From assembly GCA_027318475.1 (NCBI GenBank), contig DAHVPC010000007.1, forward strand, positions 1-38,956: a stretch of DNA of 38,956 nucleotides, in the 5' to 3' direction. Positions 8,978 to 15,845 of this stretch are shown here, one piece after another. The position numbers were made by a program, and so were the translations under genes. Source of the stretch: Candidatus Cloacimonadota bacterium (GTDB taxonomy: Bacteria; Cloacimonadota; Cloacimonadia; Cloacimonadales; Cloacimonadaceae). Each line of letters begins with the position of its first letter. The first letter of the stretch is position 1. The notes beneath the pieces are model-generated. The model worked only from the letters and a program-made list of their open reading frames with translations, searched no databases and was not told the origin of the DNA.

Positions 8978-9024
8978 TTTGAATATCTTAAGATTCTGTC
9001 AAGAGAAATTTCAAATATCTTAGG
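8978..9024 (-). promoter_or_regulatory. Candidate promoter/operator of the DUF2089 operon
   Basis: The 9-bp sequence AATATCTTA occurs at 8982-8990 and again at 9014-9022, exactly 32 bp apart (about three helical turns). The first copy lies within the palindrome ATCTTAAGAT. A TTGACA -35-like hexamer on the minus strand (8997-9002) lies between the repeats. No good -10 is visible at 17 bp. An autoregulatory site for the DUF2089 protein is a reasonable inference. Confidence 0.4.
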
Positions 9025-9078
9025 TTCGAGTCCAAATCGCCGCCTATTCTGCTCGGCAATCCTCCCCGCGGGTAAGCC

Positions 9079-9158
9079 TTAATCAAGCCTTAATCAAGCC
9101 TTAATCAAGCGTTAATAATAGACACTTGATTAAGGCTTGATTAAGAAGTGATTGACAG
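9079..9158. repeat. Palindromic 11-bp repeat array, copy 2
   Basis: Forward units TTAATCAAGCC start at 9079, 9090 and 9101 (the last ending in CG). A 14-bp spacer follows at 9112-9125, then inverted units start at 9126 and 9137, plus a degenerate third unit at 9148. The geometry is identical to copy 1. The right side shares a 31-bp identical run with copy 3, from the first inverted unit through GTGATTGAC. The array sits between two divergently transcribed genes, in their upstream regions. The degenerate unit includes TTGACA (9152-9157), which could serve as a -35 for the plus-strand gene, but no matching -10 is clear. Confidence 0.92.
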
Positions 9159-9202
9159 GAATCCGCCAGCTGGAAGGATGGAATCCCAGAAAGGAGTTCA
9201 CT

Positions 9203-9646
9203 ATGAAAGTAACTGTAAAAGATGGAATCAAGGGCTTTTCGGGCCGTCTCGACGGAGCGATTTACTATTATCATCCGCGCCTGAAGCGCACCCTGATGCG
9301 CCGCCAGCCAAAAATGCCAGCCCAGCCGCAAAACGCGGACTACGCCACGATCGCCCAGCGGATCAAGGCTTTAAACCCCTCGTCCGCCTACCGCTACGAT
9401 TTCAAGATCTACCTCAGCACCTTGCGCGATCATGACGACCAGGTGACCTATCCCTCCTGGTACAGCCTGTTCGTGAAAATGCTCTGGGCGCTGCAAGCCA
9501 AATACCCCTCTCAGGTGGATCTGAAAACGCTGACCCGGTCGCAGATTATCCAGCAGGAACTGCCTTGCGTATCGGTCAGGGACGCGGTCGAGAATGGCCT
9601 GCTGCCCATGGTCCCCGGCATCGAATATCTGGATCATCAGATCTAA
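9203..9646 (+). CDS. Hypothetical protein, 147 aa
   Basis: I do not recognise this family. The start at 9203 is chosen because AAGGAG precedes ATG by seven bases; the ORF track extends upstream into the repeat without a ribosome site. The protein is basic and soluble. It opens with MKVTVKDGIKGFSGRLDG, followed by a Tyr-rich strand (IYYYHPR), a charged stretch (LKRTLMRRQPKMP) and helices with aromatic residues (SWYSLFVKMLWALQAKYP). There is no signal peptide or membrane segment. It stands alone between palindromic repeat copy 2 and a stem-loop. The basic N-terminus could bind nucleic acid, but this is only a guess. Confidence 0.75.
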   Translation: MKVTVKDGIKGFSGRLDGAIYYYHPRLKRTLMRRQPKMPAQPQNADYATIAQRIKALNPSSAYRYDFKIYLSTLRDHDDQVTYPSWYSLFVKMLWALQAKYPSQVDLKTLTRSQIIQQELPCVSVRDAVENGLLPMVPGIEYLDHQI

Positions 9647-9661
9647 ATCTGAGTGTAGGGC

Positions 9662-9699
9662 ATTGCCGTAACACCGGTTTCAACGGGTGTTCCGGCAAT
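9662..9699 (+). terminator. Stem-loop downstream of the 147-aa gene
   Basis: A 14-bp inverted repeat with one mismatch (ATTGCCGTAACACC against GGTGTTCCGGCAAT) surrounds a 10-base loop, 15 bp after the stop codon. No T-run follows. It probably marks the transcript end or stabilises the RNA. Confidence 0.5.
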
Positions 9700-9739
9700 A
9701 TGCACAGCCTCAGGAAGTGAAGTCAGATGGAAAGCCAGA

Positions 9740-9772
9740 TAAGCCCCAAGGGGTTTATTACCTCTTTTTTTT
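9740..9772 (+). terminator. Possible rho-independent terminator
   Basis: A short hairpin (TAAGCCCC/GGGGTTTA) is followed seven bases later by CTCTTTTTTTT. The gap between stem and T-run is longer than usual. It would insulate the sigma-factor promoter just downstream. Confidence 0.4.
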
Positions 9773-9791
9773 ACCTTACCCCAAAAATAGT

Positions 9792-9818
9792 CCCAACACT
9801 TTGACCACTCTGAACGTT
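9792..9818 (+). promoter_or_regulatory. Predicted ECF-type promoter of the sigma-factor operon
   Basis: CCCAACACTT (9792-9801) and CGTT (9815-9818) are separated by 13 bases, about 30 bases before the sigma-factor ATG. The -35 with an AAC core and the CGT-type -10 fit extracytoplasmic-function sigma promoters. The same two boxes with the same spacing occur at 11809-11835, which supports a shared regulon and autoregulation. Confidence 0.7.
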
Positions 9819-9848
9819 TGCTATATGTGCACAGGATGATAAAGTGAT

Positions 9849-10337
9849 ATGATCGATCTGGAAGAATTCGTCAGTACGCATGAACGGCCGTTGCACAATT
9901 TCGCGCTGCAGCTTACCAAGTCCGAAGACGAAGCGGATGATCTGGTCCAGGACACCTGGCTCAAGTGCATGGTCCAGCAGCAGTTGCTGGTGTCTCTAAC
10001 GGTCCCGAAACAGCGCAGCTGGCTGTTCACGGTGCTCAAGAACCGCTGGCTGGACATCTGCCGGCACCGGAAGCTGGAACGGACCCTGGAGCTGAGCAAC
10101 GAGCCAATCGCTCCGGCAGTTACGCCAGTGTACCGGTTGGACGAACATCTGGACAAGCTGCCCGCCCTGGAAAAAGAAATAGTCCGGCTCAGGTTCTGGT
10201 CGGAATTCAACAGCCGCCAGATCGCCGAAGAATTGGGAATCCCCGAAGGCACGGTGCGCTGGCGCTTGAAATCGGCAATGGATAAACTAAGAAGATATAT
10301 GGAAAAGAGTGATAAGGAGGAACGATGTCAACTCTGA
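9849..10337 (+). CDS. ECF-type RNA polymerase sigma factor
   Basis: The protein has 162 residues, the usual length for an extracytoplasmic-function sigma factor. Region 2 spans about 1-75 (SEDEADDLVQDTWLK, then RSWLFTVLKNRWLD). Region 4 spans about 95-155 (LPALEKEIVRLRFW, then SRQIAEELGIPEGTVRWRLKSA, a clear helix-turn-helix). It directs RNA polymerase to a small promoter set. A matching promoter lies directly upstream, so it probably activates itself. The 3' end overlaps the next gene by 13 bp, and that gene's AAGGAGG lies inside this one, so the two are translationally coupled. No membrane anti-sigma gene is adjacent, which is unusual for the class. Confidence 0.93.
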   Translation: MIDLEEFVSTHERPLHNFALQLTKSEDEADDLVQDTWLKCMVQQQLLVSLTVPKQRSWLFTVLKNRWLDICRHRKLERTLELSNEPIAPAVTPVYRLDEHLDKLPALEKEIVRLRFWSEFNSRQIAEELGIPEGTVRWRLKSAMDKLRRYMEKSDKEERCQL

Positions 10338-11539
10338 TCAAAAACGTCGGCATCCTGGATGCCCGCAAAGCCTCACCTGAACAGCTCCGCGAGATCGGCA
10401 AGGTCGTAAATGTCGGTTGCCTGGTGATCCATCCGGGATTAAAAGCGGAATTACTGAAAATCAACCTGCAAGACGTGGGCAAGATGCTGGAACTGGACGA
10501 CGATTACCGTTTGCACACAGGCCCGTTGGAGATCTCGCGGCAAATGCTGGAGGACACCCAGGACAGCCTGAAACTGTGCGTGGTAGGGCCTCTCAGCCTG
10601 GAGCCCGATATAACAGTCGAGCTGCTGCAAGAGAAGCTTAGCGGTTTATGTTTGATCGGGCCGGCCTCAGTTCCGGAACACCTTTACGGTACTTTCATGA
10701 GCGTTGCCCGGGATATCGTGGGACCGGTTTCCCCCCTGAAATACGCCGGACTCAGAGCCGCGGGCAAGATCCTGATCACCGACACCTATCTTAACGGCCT
10801 GGAGGACGGGGCGGAACTTACTGTGGCTGGCAATGTTACCTTCGCGGAGGAGGTTGACGCCGAACTTTTCGCCCGCAAGATCAGCAAACTGCAGGTGGTG
10901 GGAGCGATCAAATGCCTGGACACGCAGGAGGAGATGCTGCACAAAGTACTCACCGCCAACAGCGTAGCCAAGATCAAGATCATCCGGGTGGACTTTCATT
11001 ACGTGCCCGGCGGCACCATGCTGGACACCTTCACCATCATGACTGTGAACAAACAGACCGTTTCCTGCCCGGGCTTGCTGATCCTGGACGAAGAGGTGAC
11101 GCCTGAACTGATCAAGGAAAAAGACATTCATTTTGAAGCTGGCACCCTCTACTTCCCGAAATCGGTGATGCGGGAAATGTCTTCCCGCCTGGCTCCCAAA
11201 ACCAAAGGCATACCCTTTGAGCCGGGGAAATTGGAACTGGTGGCCAGCCAGCAATGCATGACCCAAGTCCGCCTGGAAACTATGCCGGATAAGGTCACCC
11301 TGGTTGTCAGCGGCGAACTGACCATCGGCGAGGAAGTCAGCATCGAACAGCTTTCCGCCAAGATCGGCGTTCTGGACAACTATGGCGAGATCATCGCTTC
11401 GCGTGACCAGGCCAGCATCCTGCAAAGCAAGCTGCGCCACGACGAAGGCAGCGTGGTGATCTCAGGCGAAGAGGACGACGACGAGGACCACGCCAAGTAC
11501 GACAACGTGATCGAGAACCTCGCGACCTACGTCTTGTGA
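10325..11539 (+). CDS. Repeat-containing soluble protein coupled to the ECF sigma factor
   Basis: This 404-residue protein is not a family I can name. It has no signal peptide or membrane helix. At least five times it repeats a pattern of the form hxVxG-x-hxh-xxEV-xxELhxxKI-xxLxVxG. Examples are LTVAGNVTFAEEVDAELF, LVVSGELTIGEEVSIEQL and LSLEPDITVELLQEKL. This suggests a solenoid of alternating strand and helix. The C-terminus has an acidic run (GEEDDDEDHAK). ATG at 10325 follows AAGGAGG closely and lies inside the sigma gene. The coupling suggests that it regulates, or acts with, the sigma factor in the cytoplasm. This is an inference from gene order only. Confidence 0.8.
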   Translation: MSTLIKNVGILDARKASPEQLREIGKVVNVGCLVIHPGLKAELLKINLQDVGKMLELDDDYRLHTGPLEISRQMLEDTQDSLKLCVVGPLSLEPDITVELLQEKLSGLCLIGPASVPEHLYGTFMSVARDIVGPVSPLKYAGLRAAGKILITDTYLNGLEDGAELTVAGNVTFAEEVDAELFARKISKLQVVGAIKCLDTQEEMLHKVLTANSVAKIKIIRVDFHYVPGGTMLDTFTIMTVNKQTVSCPGLLILDEEVTPELIKEKDIHFEAGTLYFPKSVMREMSSRLAPKTKGIPFEPGKLELVASQQCMTQVRLETMPDKVTLVVSGELTIGEEVSIEQLSAKIGVLDNYGEIIASRDQASILQSKLRHDEGSVVISGEEDDDEDHAKYDNVIENLATYVL

Positions 11540-11569
11540 TTCTTTAAGCAGTTGTTATCGTTTAAGTTG

Positions 11570-11595
11570 AGCCCTGCAAACGCGGGGCTTTTTTT
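11570..11595 (+). terminator. Rho-independent terminator of the sigma operon
   Basis: An 8-bp stem (AGCCCTGC/GCGGGGCT, one G-U pair) with an AAAC loop is followed directly by a T-run of seven. It lies 31 bp after the stop of the 404-aa gene. Confidence 0.85.
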
Positions 11596-11808
11596 CGCAG
11601 GTTCTTCTGTAGTGGGCAGAGATCCCGGAGGGAAAAGAATTGGGGTGGGGACGTCCCAGGTAGTGTAGCTTTCCAATGCGACAACAGCTGTTGGTTTGTA
11701 ATCCTCCACTCAAGTCGGCTCCGCCAATTCTGTCGACCCGGAGCCCGACAGCCCAGCCCCCCTTCCAGCAGCGCTGAATTTTGCATGAACGTAAATCTGG
11801 AAAAATGT
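11596..11808. other. Intergenic region without a supported gene
   Basis: The ORF track shows small minus-strand frames here (up to 128 codons), but none has a good ribosome site or a recognisable family. The sequence is GC-rich with small inverted repeats such as GTCGAC. It could be a degraded or dispersed intergenic repeat, but no second copy occurs in the window. Confidence 0.5.
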
Positions 11809-11835
11809 CCCAACACTTGCAGACACTCATACGTT
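11809..11835 (+). promoter_or_regulatory. Predicted ECF-type promoter of the 60-aa gene
   Basis: CCCAACACTT (11809-11818) and CGTT (11832-11835) are separated by 13 bases, as at the sigma-factor promoter. The AAAAAT-rich upstream flank and an inner CACTC are also shared. The ATG of the small gene lies 34 bases downstream of the -10-like box. Confidence 0.68.
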
Positions 11836-11868
11836 AGATAAGTGAATCGATGATGTTTGGGAGGAACA

Positions 11869-12051
11869 ATGACGAACATCAACAGGACCCCGCAGCAAGC
11901 CATGGCCTCCAACGCCAAAAAGGCGGACGATGATCTGCAGCCCTGCACTCTGAGGGAATCAAACGGTCCTCAAGTGGCTGACCTGCATATCTTGAGTGTC
12001 TGGAACGAGCATCGCGCCCGCCTGAACAGAACCCAAGTGCATTTGTTGTAG
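11869..12051 (+). CDS. Small hypothetical protein, 60 aa, putative sigma-regulon member
   Basis: The frame starts at ATG 11869 after GGGAGGAAC, a good ribosome site; the track's start four codons earlier has no such site. The product begins MTNINRTPQQAMASNAKK and is hydrophilic, without a signal peptide or membrane helix, and is not recognised. Support comes from three independent signs: the upstream ECF-type promoter matching that of the sigma gene, the ribosome site, and a perfect 11-bp stem-loop directly after the stop. It may be an effector or regulator of the sigma module. It could instead be the 5' part of a regulatory RNA with chance coding potential. Confidence 0.6.
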   Translation: MTNINRTPQQAMASNAKKADDDLQPCTLRESNGPQVADLHILSVWNEHRARLNRTQVHLL

Positions 12052-12060
12052 GATCAAACA

Positions 12061-12100
12061 GCGGGTTAAACAACTGGGTAACCCCGGCCGTTTAACCCGC
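12061..12100 (+). terminator. Stem-loop after the 60-aa gene
   Basis: A perfect 11-bp inverted repeat (GCGGGTTAAAC/GTTTAACCCGC) with an 18-base loop begins 9 bp after the stop. Only a short T-rich tail (ATCATTTCT) follows. It also lies downstream of the convergent solute-binding gene, so it could act for both strands. Confidence 0.6.
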
Positions 12101-12160
12101 ATCATTTCTACGCTTCCGTTCCGTAACGCTGTTCAGGCGGTCCGGATGCAGGGGGCAAGC

Positions 12161-12916
12161 TTATTCGGGCATAGACTCACTCACGGGAAACCATTTTTCC
12201 TTCAGGGTTTGGATGGTGCCTGCCTGTTCCAATTTGGCATAGGCTTGTTTCCACTTTTCGACCGTCTCGACTGGAGTTTGTTTGGAAATGGCGACGTAGT
12301 ACTGGGTTTTCATCAGTTCCAACACAGGTTTAAGGGCGGTGGCCTCGACGCCGGCTTCCTTCAATAAGCGGGGCAGGTTGACATCCGTGAAGACCGAAAG
12401 GTCGGCCTCTTTGCTCATCAGCATCTTGACGGCGTCCTTGGGATCGGGTTTGCTGACCAGATTGGTGAAGCCCTGTTCCTTCAGATACTGCTCCGTGAAC
12501 CAGTCCGTGGTGGTGGCGATGGCTTTGACGCCTTGGGCGGTTTTCAGGTCGGGCACCGCCAGTTCGCTATCCTTCAGGGTGTAGAAGCTGGAGATGTTGT
12601 CGCCCAGGGGACCGATGAAGAAGAACTTGTCCTCACGTTCCGGAGTTTTCTCCATCGTGAACAGGACCACGTTCGGTTCGGTCAGGGCGCGTTTGTAGGC
12701 GGCATCCCAGTTCATCAGTTCCGGGACGGCCTTGGTTTGCAGTTCGGCCTGAATGGCGGCCACGACGTCCGCTCCATAACCGGTTACAACGCCGTTTTCC
12801 AGGTAACTGAGCGGGGGATAATCTTCGGTGAGGATGGTCATGGGGGTTTCTTTGCGGGCGCAGGAAACAAAAATCAACACGCCCAGCACCATAAGCAGCA
12901 GGCTTGCCTTTTTCAT
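12161..12916 (-). CDS. Solute-binding lipoprotein, family 3 type
   Basis: The 251-residue protein starts at MKKASLLL, where AGGAGG is well placed; the track extends 26 codons too far upstream. A lipoprotein signal ends at VSC, so Cys is the probable lipidated residue. The body resembles periplasmic amino-acid-type binding proteins (SBP_bac_3). It opens MTILTEDYPPLSYLENGVVTG, contains GYGADVVAAI and an MNWDAAYKRAL helix, and has a typical end (WKQAYAKLEQAGTIQTLKEKW). No permease or ATPase gene is nearby, so it is an orphan receptor or sensor component. A TTGACA -35-like box lies upstream (12968-12973, minus strand), with a weak TTACTT at 17 bp. Confidence 0.85.
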   Translation of the reverse strand: MKKASLLLMVLGVLIFVSCARKETPMTILTEDYPPLSYLENGVVTGYGADVVAAIQAELQTKAVPELMNWDAAYKRALTEPNVVLFTMEKTPEREDKFFFIGPLGDNISSFYTLKDSELAVPDLKTAQGVKAIATTTDWFTEQYLKEQGFTNLVSKPDPKDAVKMLMSKEADLSVFTDVNLPRLLKEAGVEATALKPVLELMKTQYYVAISKQTPVETVEKWKQAYAKLEQAGTIQTLKEKWFPVSESMPE

Positions 12917-13087
12917 AAGGGCCTCCTTGTGGTGAAATTTTGGCAAGTAAAACGCGGGTCGCCAGTCTGTCAAGGATTTTGCGTAGTCATGCATATCCGC
13001 TTAAACGGCAGATAGTTACCGAGATTCGGATTGATCCGGATTGGCGGTATGAAAGCTTGTGAGAGGCCGGAAAGGGGGTGGTGGAAT

Positions 13088-13990
13088 TTATTTTGCCCGC
13101 TGAAAACGGGAAAGCGCCAGGCCGGAGACGATCACGCAGATCGCCAGGATCTGCAGGATGGAAAGGGTTTCGGCCAGCAGCAGCACCGCCAGCAGCGATG
13201 CTATCACTGGTTTCAGGAAGAAATACACGGAAGTCCGGGCGGCGCCTATGCCTTTCATTGCTTCAAAGTACATCAGGTAGGCGATGCCGGAAACCATTAC
13301 CCCCAGATACAGCATTATCCCGGCTTTTTGCCAGCTGAAATCCAGGAATAGCGGCTTGCGGGCAATGATGTTATAGATAAAGAGCAGGATTGCCCCGCCG
13401 ATGAAGGAAACGCTGTTAGTGAGGGCGTTTCCGTGCTTTTGCAGACTCTTTTTGGCCAGCGCCAGATAGAATCCGAACGTGACAGCTGCGCCCAAGCCCA
13501 AAGCTATGCTGAGCGGAAGATTCAGATAGCGGGCTGCGGCCAGTTCGCCTTCCCCCAAGATCAGCAAAGCCACGCCAGCCAAAGCCAGAGCCAGGCCGAG
13601 GAGCTGAAACAAACTGAGTTTTTCGCGCAGCAGAAGATAAGCGAAAATACTCACAAAGAGGGGATTCGAACTCACCAGCACGGCGCTGAGCGAGGCTTTG
13701 CCGAAATGGACTGAGAGCTGCAGCAATAGCATGCTGATACAGACATTCAGGAAGCCCAGAAATACCAGGGCGGGAAACTCCGCCAGTTTCAGGGCGCGCC
13801 GCGCCTTGCGCAGCTGCAGCAGCGCGAAGGGCAGGATCACCAAACCGCCGATCAGGAACCGCCAGGCTGTGATGGTGAACGGCGAGACGCCCGGACCCAG
13901 GTATTTGCTGGCCAATTCGATGGTGGAATAGACCACGATGGCCAGAGCAGCCAGGATGTGGTATTTGGTGAGAGAGGGTTTATCCGGCAT
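13088..13990 (-). CDS. EamA family (DMT) membrane transporter
   Basis: This 300-residue protein has about ten hydrophobic helices arranged as two EamA repeats (about 12-140 and 155-295). Typical features are an early WRFLIGGLVILPFALL segment, VLVSSNPLFVSIFAYLLLREKLS at the end of the first repeat, and the matching FLKPVIASLLAVLLLAETLS at the end of the second. The family exports metabolites such as amino acids across the inner membrane. The substrate is not deducible. It lies downstream of the cdsA operon on the same strand but beyond a terminator-like hairpin, so it is probably a separate unit. The ribosome site before the ATG is weak. Confidence 0.9.
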   Translation of the reverse strand: MPDKPSLTKYHILAALAIVVYSTIELASKYLGPGVSPFTITAWRFLIGGLVILPFALLQLRKARRALKLAEFPALVFLGFLNVCISMLLLQLSVHFGKASLSAVLVSSNPLFVSIFAYLLLREKLSLFQLLGLALALAGVALLILGEGELAAARYLNLPLSIALGLGAAVTFGFYLALAKKSLQKHGNALTNSVSFIGGAILLFIYNIIARKPLFLDFSWQKAGIMLYLGVMVSGIAYLMYFEAMKGIGAARTSVYFFLKPVIASLLAVLLLAETLSILQILAICVIVSGLALSRFQRAK

Positions 13991-14004
13991 GGTTTCGATC
14001 TGCT

Positions 14005-14041
14005 AAAAAGGGCCAGCGATCGCTGGTTGCAGGACCAGCGA
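14005..14041 (-). terminator. Terminator of the prfB-uppS-cdsA operon
   Basis: On the minus strand an 8-bp stem (TCGCTGGT/ACCAGCGA, six-base loop) is followed by a second overlapping arm and then TTTTT. The region also contains the perfect 14-bp palindrome CCAGCGATCGCTGG (14013-14026), so alternative foldings are possible. Confidence 0.6.
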
Positions 14042-14097
14042 CCGCGTGACCCCTATTCCGGACTCCGTTGCCGGAGCCCGCTTCAAGTATCGTTTGC

Positions 14098-15840
14098 TTA
14101 CTTCATCAGCACCATTTTACGGGTGGATGAGTACTTGCCGGAGTGCATGCGGTAGTAGTAAACACCGCTGCTGACTGCGATGCCGTTGTCGTCGGTTCCG
14201 TTCCAATTGAGGCTGTGCGTGCCTTTGCCTTCGGTGAGGAGGTTCCAGGTCTTCACTGCCTGGCCCTTCTGATTGTAAACGGTGATCTGCACCGGTTCGG
14301 CTTTGGCTGTGAAATAACTGATGGTGGTCTCCGGATTGAACGGATTGGGATAGTTGCCGATCAGCTGAGTGGTGGCGGGAACTGCCGTGGCGTCGTCATT
14401 GGCCACGTTGCCCCAGTCGGAGAGCTGGCGGGCAAAGACCTGCGGCGTGTTGTTGAACTGGTTGACCAGCGCCAGCAGGCTGAAGTTTCCTGTGGGAATG
14501 GGCTCGCCAATGTAATCAGCGTCGTAGAAGGCGGTTCGGAACACGATCGTTCCGCTGTCGTCCACCAAGGTGTAGTTTGTGCCGCTGGCGAAGGTTCCGG
14601 TTTCCTGGAAGTGGGCATTGTTAAACCTCACCAGGCGGGCCTGGTACATTTCCACATTGGCGTTGACGTTGGCGGCAGTCACCACCGGTACGAAGACCGA
14701 GTTGCCGGAAGAAGTTGCTGGTCCGGGGTTCGCCACGGGTGTGAACTGCAGCATATTATTGTAGCGGGCGATGGTTCCCGTGATGCCGGTGATTCCATCC
14801 ATCAGGTTGTAGCTGGTGGAGATCACTCCGGAAGGATCGTCGATGAGGACGCCGGCTCCGTTGTCCTGCACGAATTTCTGGTTGCGGAAGGTCTGCTTGA
14901 AAGTCATCACGACTTCGCCGGAGACCATGTAAACGCTTCCATCGCCGGCTGTCAGAGCGCGCAACTGGGTGACGTTCTGCACCACCTGGGAAACGAAGGT
15001 GTAGGTTCCGGAAGCCACATAACTGGGATCGAATCCCGTGGCATAGGCGATGGCTTTCAGAGTGGTGGTGGCGGTCAGGTGCACCGGAGTGGTGTAGATC
15101 GTGCCCACTGTGGTGGTGGGATTGGATCCGTCGGTGGTGTAGCGGATGGTGGCGCTGGGCGTGGTGGTTGAAATGGTAACGTTGATGGGCTGGGAGAAAA
15201 CGCCGGCAGGGGGATTGAAGGTAGGCGTGGCGGCGTTTTGGCCACCGCCCGGATCGAAGGTGTGCATGCCGATGTCGGCTACATAATCCTGCGGTTGAAC
15301 CAGCCATTCGGAATTATCCATGTTGGTTCCGGCTCCATCCACGAAGTCCAGATTTCCCGAAACGATTTCGGGCTTTCTGATCAGGGTGTGTTCCCGGGTG
15401 GCGTTTTCCACGCCGGCAACCGGCCAACCCAGGTCTGTACCGGGATTCTGCTCATAAACTCCGATGATGTCGATCAGAGTGTCGCCGTGAAACAGCCCCA
15501 CGCAGTCGTTGCCGTTATAGTAGGTGACGGTGTGGGTCATATCCGCGACGGCTTGGATGGCGGCATTGGCGCCGGCATTGGCGATCACGAAAACGTCGTT
15601 GTTGGCCAGGGTTCCGGAGAGCGTCACGCTGTTCGTGGCGGACCAGGTACCGCCATTGGAGGCGAGTTTCATCGTGTAGTTGGAAAGGTCCACCGCAGCA
15701 CCGGTGCCATTGAAGATCTCGAGGGCTTTGTTGTTGGAACTTCCCTCCAGATACTCCGAAATGAAGAGATCCTGGGCCTGGGCAAACATCACTGCGATGA
15801 GCCCCAGCAGCAGGATCGAGACAAGTGTTCTTTTGATCAT
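14098..15840 (-). CDS. Secreted lamin-tail/chitobiase-like protein with sorting domain
   Basis: The 580-residue protein has a signal peptide (1-22, ending AQA). A lamin-tail domain follows (about 23-195: LFISEYLEGSSNNKALEIFNG). Next is a chitobiase C-terminal-like repeat (about 203-283: TIRYTTDGSNPTT), then an OB-like DUF5689-type region (about 287-476), and a type IX-like sorting module (about 485-580: NYPNPFNPETTISY, SSGVYYYRM). No nuclease motif such as an EEP domain is present, although lamin-tail proteins often carry one. The start lies five bases after the cdsA stop, with GAGGT overlapping that stop, so it is the last gene of the prfB-uppS-cdsA operon. It is probably a surface or secreted binding protein. 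Confidence 0.88.
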   Translation of the reverse strand: MIKRTLVSILLLGLIAVMFAQAQDLFISEYLEGSSNNKALEIFNGTGAAVDLSNYTMKLASNGGTWSATNSVTLSGTLANNDVFVIANAGANAAIQAVADMTHTVTYYNGNDCVGLFHGDTLIDIIGVYEQNPGTDLGWPVAGVENATREHTLIRKPEIVSGNLDFVDGAGTNMDNSEWLVQPQDYVADIGMHTFDPGGGQNAATPTFNPPAGVFSQPINVTISTTTPSATIRYTTDGSNPTTTVGTIYTTPVHLTATTTLKAIAYATGFDPSYVASGTYTFVSQVVQNVTQLRALTAGDGSVYMVSGEVVMTFKQTFRNQKFVQDNGAGVLIDDPSGVISTSYNLMDGITGITGTIARYNNMLQFTPVANPGPATSSGNSVFVPVVTAANVNANVEMYQARLVRFNNAHFQETGTFASGTNYTLVDDSGTIVFRTAFYDADYIGEPIPTGNFSLLALVNQFNNTPQVFARQLSDWGNVANDDATAVPATTQLIGNYPNPFNPETTISYFTAKAEPVQITVYNQKGQAVKTWNLLTEGKGTHSLNWNGTDDNGIAVSSGVYYYRMHSGKYSSTRKMVLMK

Positions 15841-15845
15841 GGTCT

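Noticed and set aside
9662-9699. Second family of dispersed repeats shared with 28930-28975
   Set aside because: Only short words (GGTTTCAAC, TTCCGGCAAT) are shared and the arrangement differs, so the similarity is too weak to call.
11555-11830. Minus-strand 91-codon ORF (and overlapping 128-codon ORF)
   Set aside because: No ribosome site, Cys/Arg/Gly-rich composition, overlap with the terminator and ECF-like promoter, and no recognisable family.
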